From NCBI GenBank assembly GCA_036338025.1, contig JAYZDB010000052.1, positions 1 through 6,343 on the forward strand: 6,343 nt of DNA, written 5' to 3'. Below the pieces are notes generated by a model. The model did not search any database, was not told where the DNA came from, and was given only the letters and a program-made list of their open reading frames with translations. Source of the stretch: JAYZDB01 sp036338025. Its GTDB lineage: Bacteria; Planctomycetota; UBA1135; UBA2386. Positions 1 through 5,362 of this stretch are shown one piece after another. Position 1 is the first letter of the stretch. Each line of letters starts with the position of its first letter. Made by a program: the position numbers and the translations under genes.

Positions 1-870
1 CGAGCGTTCCCGAAACGCTACACCCACGATGCCCGTCTTGGGTTCCTGCTCGTTCTGAAGCAACTGGCGGGTCTCTGCTGGGCTGAAAGGGGCAGGACCG
101 TCGACCGCGCGCAGGAACTCCTCGTACCTGGTCTTCGCAACGGGATCGGTGGCCTGCAGATACGCCTGCAGGTTGTAGCCGAAGCGCATGACGGGGTTGA
201 GGGCGTAGAGCAGCATGCCCAGGAAGATCAGCACCCAAGCGGCCTGGATCGCTCTGCCGGTGCGGTCGATGCCTTGCGGACCGACCTTCAGGAAGCAGAA
301 CACCATGACGAAACCGGTGATCAAGCCGCCGATGTGGGCCGAGTTGCTGACGACTGGAATGAAGAAACCGATCAGCAGGTTGAGCACGATCAGGGAGATC
401 AGCTGGCGGGCGCCGTGGTTTTCCATGAAGTCGAGCAGTGTTCGGCCGCCGCGGACATTGTAGGCGAGCGCGGCGCCGAGCATTCCGAACAGCGCCCCGG
501 AGCCGCCGACCAGGAAGACGAATTCGATGTTGAACAGCAGGGCTGTCAGTGAGCCGCCGATCGCGGTGATCGCGTAGAGCAGCAGGAAACGGACAATTCC
601 CATGTGGCGCTCCAGCAGCGGACCCAGCACCATCAGGCCGTACGAGTTCAGCACCAGGTGCAGCAGGCCGCCGTGCAAGAAGGCGCAGCTGAGCAGGCGC
701 CAGGCCTGGCCGTCCTGCACCAGCAGGCCGGCGCATCCCCCGTAGGTGATCCAGTGCTCGCGGTTTGGATCCAGAGGGTCGGTCAGGAACGCCATCGTCA
801 CGTAGACCAGCAGGATCGCGTAGGTGGTCGGGGTCTCGTTGACCTGGTCGAGGAAGCTCTTGTTATGCAT
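1..870 (-). CDS. Rhomboid family intramembrane serine protease (C-terminus cut by window edge)
   Basis: Rhomboids are polytopic membrane proteases that cut transmembrane substrates within the bilayer using a Ser-His dyad. The 290 visible residues show the family hallmarks in order: W57-R58 in the first loop; H71 and N75 of the HLVLN motif at the start of TM2 (oxyanion-hole residues); the GGSG box with catalytic Ser124 in TM4; and AHIGG with catalytic His179 followed by GxxxG-type packing (HIGGLITG) in TM6. Hydrophobic segments lie near residues 14-30, 62-86, 91-113, 118-139, 156-174, 177-195 and 209-227, giving a 6+1 topology. A polar tail of at least 60 residues follows and is still open at the window edge. 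The ATG at 870 has GGAG five bases upstream, inside the end of the preceding TPR gene, which it overlaps by 8 bp. All catalytic residues are present, so it should be active. Family assignment is firm; the substrate is unknown. Confidence 0.95.
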   Translation of the reverse strand, partial: MHNKSFLDQVNETPTTYAILLVYVTMAFLTDPLDPNREHWITYGGCAGLLVQDGQAWRLLSCAFLHGGLLHLVLNSYGLMVLGPLLERHMGIVRFLLLYAITAIGGSLTALLFNIEFVFLVGGSGALFGMLGAALAYNVRGGRTLLDFMENHGARQLISLIVLNLLIGFFIPVVSNSAHIGGLITGFVMVFCFLKVGPQGIDRTGRAIQAAWVLIFLGMLLYALNPVMRFGYNLQAYLQATDPVAKTRYEEFLRAVDGPAPFSPAETRQLLQNEQEPKTGIVGVAFRERS

Positions 871-1678
871 GCTCACTCCGATCGCCAGAGCGTGCAGCGC
901 CGACCCGCAGGAACGTTACCTTGGCCTGGGCACGCGCCAGGGCTTCTCGCGGGGTCAGCCGTTGACCTTCGTCGGGCGGTCGTTTTGCCAGCTCCAATTG
1001 TTGGCGGGCCTCGTCGATGGCGCCGTTGTCCGCCAGCGCACGCGCCAGCAGTAGCTGTGCTTCTCGGCTGCCAGGGAACAACTCCAGGTGCCGTCGCAGC
1101 GCCGCGATGGCCTCGTCATCTCGGCGCAGCCGGTACAGCACGCGTCCGAGCTGGAACAGGGCTTCGCCGAAGGCGTGCCGCTCATCATCGTTCACCAGGC
1201 TGATCAAGAGGTGGGCGGCGTCCTCACGGGTACCGATCTCCTCGAGTAGGAGGGCGAGCTGGTACCGGCCGCTGGCGTGGCTCGGGTCGAGCTCGAAGGC
1301 GCGGGTGAGGTTCTCGACGGCTACCTTCGTGTCGCCGAGTTGGCGAGCAAGGCGGCCAACCCGCAGGCGTTCATCGTGGGTTTCGAGATGCCTGAGGCGG
1401 GCGATACCTTCCATGAGCGGTCCCCGGTCGGTTCCCAGGCGGCGACGGGCTTGTGCAAACCGCAGTCGGAGGAATGGGATGGCCGGTGGATACAGGATGG
1501 CGGCAGCGATTGCGGCGATGGCGAGGTAGACCCCGACCTGCCCGGCCAGGTCCCTTGCCTGGATCCAGAACACGATGTTCCCGATCGGATCCGAGGCGTG
1601 CATCGTCACCAACGCTATTGGTACGAGTGCCACCAGGAGCAGTGCGGCGGCGAAGATCTTGCGAATGGGGAAGGACAC
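863..1678 (-). CDS. Membrane-anchored tetratricopeptide-repeat protein
   Basis: A 271-residue protein with two N-terminal hydrophobic segments (about 8-26 and 48-70) followed by an all-helical TPR region (about 100-235). Clear TPR-like units start near 137 (GRYQLALLLEEIG), 171 (GEALFQLGRVLYRLRRDDEAIAAL) and 205 (REAQLLLARALADNGAIDEA), with a degenerate unit near 103-135. R6 and K7 before the first segment, and a strongly basic RLRFAQARRR stretch after the second, suggest both ends face the cytoplasm, placing the TPR domain there. TPR domains bind other proteins, so an adaptor role is inferred; no catalytic motif is seen. The start is a GTG at 1678 with no good ribosome-binding site (only GGGAAAA about 13 bases upstream), so the exact start is moderately uncertain. 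Its stop codon lies inside the start of the rhomboid gene, suggesting the two are translated together and may form a complex. Confidence 0.87.
   Translation of the reverse strand: MSFPIRKIFAAALLLVALVPIALVTMHASDPIGNIVFWIQARDLAGQVGVYLAIAAIAAAILYPPAIPFLRLRFAQARRRLGTDRGPLMEGIARLRHLETHDERLRVGRLARQLGDTKVAVENLTRAFELDPSHASGRYQLALLLEEIGTREDAAHLLISLVNDDERHAFGEALFQLGRVLYRLRRDDEAIAALRRHLELFPGSREAQLLLARALADNGAIDEARQQLELAKRPPDEGQRLTPREALARAQAKVTFLRVGAARSGDRSEHA
876..879 (-). promoter_or_regulatory. Ribosome-binding site of the rhomboid gene
   Basis: GGAG on the minus strand sits five bases before the ATG at 870, within the last codons of the TPR gene. It fixes the rhomboid start and fits reinitiation by ribosomes finishing the TPR frame at the TAA of the shared sequence ATGCATAA. 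Confidence 0.65.
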
Positions 1679-1765
1679 TGGTTGGTAGAATTTTCCCAGG
1701 CCGCGGCACGGCTGGCAAGTTTCGACTTCCGGCTCGCCGTTCGGAGCTTGGGACCTGGTCGATCC

Positions 1766-2671
1766 TCAGCCGGCAGTACCTCGCCAGCGACGCGCGCTGT
1801 CCTGGGGCGTGACGGCGTTGATGTACATGTCGGCGCCCAACTCGAGGGCCGCCACCTGCCCGACCCGGGGCTGAAATTCGACGTGCCAGTGGAAGTCGGT
1901 GTCCGGGATCCGGTGCAGGAAGCTGTTGAAAGGCCCGTGGTCAAAGGACTGCGCGAGGGCGGCGTAGCTGAGCTCGAACGCGCGTACCAGGTCGTCGTCG
2001 TGGCTGGTGTCGTCGAAGTCGTTGGCGTGGCCGGTCGGCAGCAGCCAGGTCTCGAAGGGTAGTTTGGGGGTGCTTGGGCACAGCAGGATGTGCTGATCGG
2101 TCTGCAAGACCACGCGGTCCTCATCGTGGGCGGCCCCGATCTCATCACAGTGCAGGCAGCTGCCGTGCTCGAGGTTGGCGGTGTGCTCCGCGACCAGTCT
2201 CGGTGGCAACATCGGCAGGCCGAGCAGCTGGCTGTGGTTGTGCTCGATCGAAGAGCCGGCGCGGGCGCCGACGTTCTTGAACAGGAAGGCACATTCGACT
2301 TCTGGCATTGCTTCGGCGGCTGTGATCCGGCTTCGGTAGAGTCGCAAGCAGTCGAGCAGTTCTGCCGCCGTCAGTTCTGCCGGATGGGCGGTGTGGCGGC
2401 TACCTTCCGCGATCACCTCATGACAGGCGGCGGCCGGGTAGATGTTGCTGAACGAGCGCGCTTGCCATCCGGGGGTGCCCGGCTCGGTCCCTGGTTTGCG
2501 TACCGCATCCGTTTCCTCGGTCGTGCAGGCCTCGTTACCCTCACAGAACGGGCAGTCGGTGACACCGTCGTCGGCTTCGCCAGTATTGCGTGGCCGATTC
2601 AGGCGCCCTGGTGACATCAAGATCGGTCGCTTGGTGCCCCGGTCGTGCAGGATGCGGGGAGGGTCGGTCAT
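1766..2671 (-). CDS. GalT-family (HIT superfamily) hexose-1-phosphate nucleotidylyltransferase
   Basis: A 301-residue enzyme related to galactose-1-phosphate uridylyltransferase and plant ADP-glucose phosphorylase, which move a nucleoside monophosphate between sugar phosphates (or to phosphate) through a histidine-nucleotide intermediate. Family landmarks in order: RPILMSPGRLNRP (15-27); zinc-type CPFC (C40, C43); GWQARSFSNIYPA (68-80) with HEV at 84-86; FKNVGARAG (131-139) leading into the active-site EHNHSQ (H144, nucleophile candidate H146, Q148); a second CLHC pair (C172, C175); FHWHVEFQPR (260-269); and the closing GADMYINAVTP (279-289). The active-site centre is HNH rather than the usual HPH. 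The ATG at 2671 keeps the conserved N-terminal motif; it lies 9 bp after the amidohydrolase stop and has only a weak GGTAGG upstream. It is somewhat shorter than typical GalT (about 345 residues). No other galactose-pathway gene is visible, so ADP-glucose phosphorylase or another sugar-nucleotide role is as likely as true GalT. Confidence 0.9.
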   Translation of the reverse strand: MTDPPRILHDRGTKRPILMSPGRLNRPRNTGEADDGVTDCPFCEGNEACTTEETDAVRKPGTEPGTPGWQARSFSNIYPAAACHEVIAEGSRHTAHPAELTAAELLDCLRLYRSRITAAEAMPEVECAFLFKNVGARAGSSIEHNHSQLLGLPMLPPRLVAEHTANLEHGSCLHCDEIGAAHDEDRVVLQTDQHILLCPSTPKLPFETWLLPTGHANDFDDTSHDDDLVRAFELSYAALAQSFDHGPFNSFLHRIPDTDFHWHVEFQPRVGQVAALELGADMYINAVTPQDSARRWRGTAG

Positions 2672-2680
2672 GGGTGCAGC

Positions 2681-4033
2681 CTACCGCGAGAGCCCCGCGC
2701 GGCTCAAGAGCGCGGGCAATTGCTGCCGCTGCTCGGAGCTCAGCCGGTCGGTATCCTGGGTGGTCGAGACTCCATCGCGGACACACCACTCGCCACCGAC
2801 CAAGACGTGTCGAATGTCCTCGGTCTCGGCGGTGTAGACGATGTGCGAGACCAGTTCCCGGTGGGTCGGCTTACACTCCGGATCCGGCTGTCGCATCAGC
2901 ACGAGGTCAGCGCGCTTGCCGACTTGCAGGCTACCGACTTCGTCGGCGACCCCGAGCGCCTCGGCACCGCCGATAGTCGCTGCGCGCAGCGCCCGATCGG
3001 CGGGCCAGTGTCCGGGGCCGGTCTGCGCAGCCGCTACCAGGGCGGCCTGCCGGATCTCCGCCAAGGCTGACAGCCGGTTGTTGCAGGCAGCGCCATCGGC
3101 GCCGAGGCTGATCGGAATCCCGCGCGCCTGGTAGTCCGCGATTGGGGCCAGACCGGAGCCCAGCTTGAGGTTGGTGGTGGGGCAGTGCGCGATCGTCGAA
3201 CCGGCTGCTTGCAGTGCATCGCGTTCGGCGGTGCTGGTGTGGACGCAGTGGGCGAGAGTCGTTCTCGCTGTGAGCAGACCCAAGGATTCCAGCGCCAGGA
3301 TGTACTCCTTGCCGGTTTGTTGGCGGACCAGTCCGACTTCGTCAAGGTGTTCGTCCGCGTGCGTGTGGATGCGAAGGTCATGGGCGGTGGCGTAGTCGGC
3401 TGCCTCTCGTGAGAGTTCGTCGGAACACGACAGGATGAACCGTGGCGAGATGGCGTAGTGCAGGCGTCCCGCCAGGCCGTCGAACTCCAGGTGCAGGTCC
3501 GCCACCATTTCCATGGCCTCGGATCGGGTGGTGACCCAGTCCGGTGGCACACCGGGTCCCGCGACATCCATCAGGCAGTTGCCCAGGATCGTCAGCATCC
3601 GACTGTCGCGTGCGACTGCGAAGCTCACCTCGGCATGGTGTACGGACTCCATCACCTGCGTGGTGGTGGTGCCGCCGCGCAGCAACTCGGTGACGGAGAG
3701 TTGGGCCGACAGCCTGGTGGTGTCGGCGTCGTGGGCGGCCTCCATCGGCCAGATGCGTTCTTGCAACCAATCGATGAGGGAGAGGTCATCGGCGAGGCCT
3801 CGGAACAAGGTCTGGCAGTAGTGGACGTGGCCCTGCACGAAGCCAGGCAGGGCTAGCAGGCCAGTGGCGTCAAATTCGATGTCCTCGGCCTGGGCGACGA
3901 CCGTGCCGATTTCCAGCAGCTGCCCATCTCGGATCCGCAGGTCGGCGTTCGCCACGGCGGAGTCCAGATCCTCGCTGGCCACGGAATCGTCCATCGCGAG
4001 AACTGCTGCGTTACGAACCACGAGGTCTGGCAT
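2681..4033 (-). CDS. TRZ/ATZ-type amidohydrolase, likely 5'-deoxyadenosine / S-adenosylhomocysteine deaminase-like
   Basis: A cytoplasmic metal-dependent hydrolase of 450 residues from the ATG at 4033. The cytosine-deaminase-like amidohydrolase layout is complete: a short N-terminal beta domain; PGFVQGHVH (63-71) giving metal ligands H69 and H71; a third ligand H223 in IHTHADE (222-228), with E228 as probable acid/base; H262 in LAHCVH; and D313 in LGADGAACNN. The C-terminal GSLQVGKRADLVLM (367-380) is the usual strand that closes the beta domain. CQTLFRGLADD (73-83), SPRFILSCS (196-204) and NLKLGSG (288-294) recall enzymes that deaminate 5'-deoxyadenosine, S-adenosylhomocysteine or methylthioadenosine, so a purine nucleoside deaminase is favoured; other TRZ/ATZ substrates remain possible. 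An earlier in-frame start at 4147 adds 38 residues unlike the family and overlaps the upstream gene, so it was rejected. No Shine-Dalgarno is seen at 4033; coupling to the frame ending 5 bp upstream may supply initiation. Confidence 0.9.
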   Translation of the reverse strand: MPDLVVRNAAVLAMDDSVASEDLDSAVANADLRIRDGQLLEIGTVVAQAEDIEFDATGLLALPGFVQGHVHYCQTLFRGLADDLSLIDWLQERIWPMEAAHDADTTRLSAQLSVTELLRGGTTTTQVMESVHHAEVSFAVARDSRMLTILGNCLMDVAGPGVPPDWVTTRSEAMEMVADLHLEFDGLAGRLHYAISPRFILSCSDELSREAADYATAHDLRIHTHADEHLDEVGLVRQQTGKEYILALESLGLLTARTTLAHCVHTSTAERDALQAAGSTIAHCPTTNLKLGSGLAPIADYQARGIPISLGADGAACNNRLSALAEIRQAALVAAAQTGPGHWPADRALRAATIGGAEALGVADEVGSLQVGKRADLVLMRQPDPECKPTHRELVSHIVYTAETEDIRHVLVGGEWCVRDGVSTTQDTDRLSSEQRQQLPALLSRAGLSR

Positions 4034-4038
4034 TGCTG

Positions 4039-4464
4039 TTACTGGTTGCGATCGATGCGTGTGGCACCGGGGAACAGTTGGTTCGGTGTGAGCCAGGCCG
4101 AAGGCTTGCCGTCCGCTCCGTAGTTGCGGAACAGTCGATACCGACATCGCACTACGACTCCTTGGTCGCCTGACGGAAGGTGTATCCGCCGACCGCCGCT
4201 CGAAAAGCTCTGGACCAGGTGCGGCGGTTCGATCCTGAGGACTTCGATCAGGAGGTCAGGGGTGGAGCTTGGCAGCAGGATGACGGAGGCAATTGCATTG
4301 GGTCCGTAGTGCACTGTGAGCGAGGTATGCCGTGCCTCACGGTGGGACCAATCGGGGACGTTGGAACAGGATGTTGTTCCGATTATGCTGCCGATTCCCA
4401 CGCAGAAGAGGATGGTCAACCAGGGGTGGGCGGAGGCTATGCTCTCGTGCGAGTCGATCTTCAT
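4039..4464 (-). CDS. Small membrane-anchored or lipoprotein-like hypothetical protein
   Basis: About 141 residues from the ATG at 4464; not recognised as a known family. One hydrophobic segment (about residues 15-30, WLTILFCVGIGSIIG) is followed by TTSC with Cys33, a poor match to a lipobox (threonine instead of leucine at -3). The N-terminus before it is acidic rather than basic, so a simple membrane anchor is as likely as a lipoprotein. The remaining ~108 residues look like a small exported beta-rich domain (TVHYG, VVVRCRYRLFRNYG, SAWLTPNQLFPG). Codon third positions are mostly G/C as in the neighbours, and the stop lies 5 bp before the amidohydrolase start, both supporting a real gene. An alternative ATG at 4512 has a good GGAGA five bases upstream but would overlap the divergent propeller gene's 5' end by 14 bp, so 4464 is preferred. 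It could be a non-coding open frame. Confidence 0.55.
   Translation of the reverse strand: MKIDSHESIASAHPWLTILFCVGIGSIIGTTSCSNVPDWSHREARHTSLTVHYGPNAIASVILLPSSTPDLLIEVLRIEPPHLVQSFSSGGRRIHLPSGDQGVVVRCRYRLFRNYGADGKPSAWLTPNQLFPGATRIDRNQ
4361..4389 (+). promoter_or_regulatory. Candidate sigma-70-like promoter for the NHL/permease pair
   Basis: TTGGAA (4361-4366) and TATGCT (4384-4389) are separated by 17 bases and each matches four of six consensus positions. Transcription would start near 4396, leaving a leader of about 100 bases before the ATG at 4499. The element lies inside the opposing small gene. Such partial matches occur by chance, so this is only a suggestion. Confidence 0.2.
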
Positions 4465-4498
4465 TTCGTAACCGCGACCAATCCTAACGGTTTTCGCC

Positions 4499-5362
4499 AT
4501 GTACGGTGGCATCGCTGTCTCCAGGAATCTCCTCTGTCTTACCTACACTGATGGGCGTGGGCGGATCTTCCTGGTCGACCTGGAGGGTCGGCAACCGGTT
4601 GACTTCTGGGGATACACCGGGCCAGCCGGTGGGTATTCCGATGCCGGGGGTGTTGCGATCGACGAGAGCTTTACCCTTCACGTCGCGGACACCCAGAATG
4701 ACATGGTGCGCCGTTTTACCGCCTTTGGCAAAGAACTCGATCCACTGGGGGAGCCGCAGAGCCGGCCACCGGGAGCGTCCAGTCGAGATCGCCGCGGATC
4801 GCTGTGCCATCCACACGCGGTCGCGGAACACCTGGGCAGCATCCTGGTGGCCTGCGGTGATCAGCATCTACGGCGCGGGGTGCAGCGCTTTGGCAGGGAT
4901 GGCTTTGCCGAGAGTCCCTTGTGTGCCTTCGGGGAAGCCGAGGGTGAGTTTGGTGCGCCGCGCGGATTGTCGGCCGGCCCCGAGGGGATCTTCGTCGCGG
5001 ACACCCTCAACGGCGTGGTGCAGCGATTCACCACGGATTTCCGCTTTGTGAATGCCATCCCGACCGCCCGGGACAGCGGCGGAGTCGGCCGCCCGATCGC
5101 GGTGGAGGCGCTCGGCGATGGCAGTCTGTTGGTGGTCGACCAGGGCGATCAACCTGGGCTGCGGCGATACGACTACAGTGGCCAGCTGATCGAGACGGCG
5201 GTGTCCGGTGGCCAGTTGGTGGATCCAGTCGATCTCGCACGCGATGAGGATGACCGGGTCTATGTCCTCGATCGCGATGGAGAGCGGGTGCTGCGCCTGC
5301 TGCCCGACCTGGGCGTCGATGTACAGGTCCTGGATCTGGCGGAGTACCTGCATGACACCTGA
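4499..5362 (+). CDS. NHL-repeat beta-propeller protein
   Basis: A 287-residue protein made almost entirely of NHL-type blades. Recognisable repeat cores include GGVAIDESFTLHVADTQNDMV (split here as 50-59 and 60-70), HAVAEHLGSILVACGDQ (106-122), PRGLSAGPEGIFVADTLNG (154-172), IAVEALGDGSLLVVDQGD (200-217) and VDLARDEDDRVYVLDRDGER (244-263). With the first strand pair (about 5-30, RGRIFLVDLEG) this makes roughly six blades, enough for a closed propeller. There is no signal peptide or membrane segment, so it should be cytoplasmic. NHL propellers usually bind protein, peptide, RNA or small ligands; no catalytic residues are assigned. The ATG at 4499 begins directly at the first blade, and an in-frame stop at 4469-4471 limits any extension; no clear Shine-Dalgarno precedes it. 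Its final 11 bases overlap the downstream permease start, implying an operon and possibly a joint function. Confidence 0.85.
   Translation: MYGGIAVSRNLLCLTYTDGRGRIFLVDLEGRQPVDFWGYTGPAGGYSDAGGVAIDESFTLHVADTQNDMVRRFTAFGKELDPLGEPQSRPPGASSRDRRGSLCHPHAVAEHLGSILVACGDQHLRRGVQRFGRDGFAESPLCAFGEAEGEFGAPRGLSAGPEGIFVADTLNGVVQRFTTDFRFVNAIPTARDSGGVGRPIAVEALGDGSLLVVDQGDQPGLRRYDYSGQLIETAVSGGQLVDPVDLARDEDDRVYVLDRDGERVLRLLPDLGVDVQVLDLAEYLHDT
5341..5344 (+). promoter_or_regulatory. Ribosome-binding site of the APC permease
   Basis: GGAG lies seven bases before the ATG at 5352, within the last codons of the propeller gene. It decides the permease start and supports coupled translation across the 11-bp overlap. 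Confidence 0.7.

Noticed and set aside
604..1203. A 199-codon plus-strand frame opposite the rhomboid and TPR genes
   Set aside because: Rich in Q, H, R and A with no domain; the opposite strand carries rhomboid catalytic motifs and TPR units.
1679..1765. The 87-bp gap between the GalT-like and TPR genes as a terminator or promoter
   Set aside because: No stable GC hairpin with a T-run and no convincing -35/-10 pair is visible on the minus strand.
1277..2062. A 261-codon plus-strand frame opposite the TPR and GalT-like genes
   Set aside because: It crosses two well-supported genes and has no family-like sequence; it is a high-GC shadow.
4034..4147. N-terminal extension of the amidohydrolase to the ATG at 4147
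   Set aside because: The added 38 residues do not resemble the family, whose proteins begin near MPDLVVRNA, and the extension overlaps the upstream frame.
4470..4492. Inverted repeat AACCG-13 bases-CGGTT just upstream of the propeller start
   Set aside because: Arms of only five bases around a 13-base gap are expected by chance; too weak to call an operator or hairpin.
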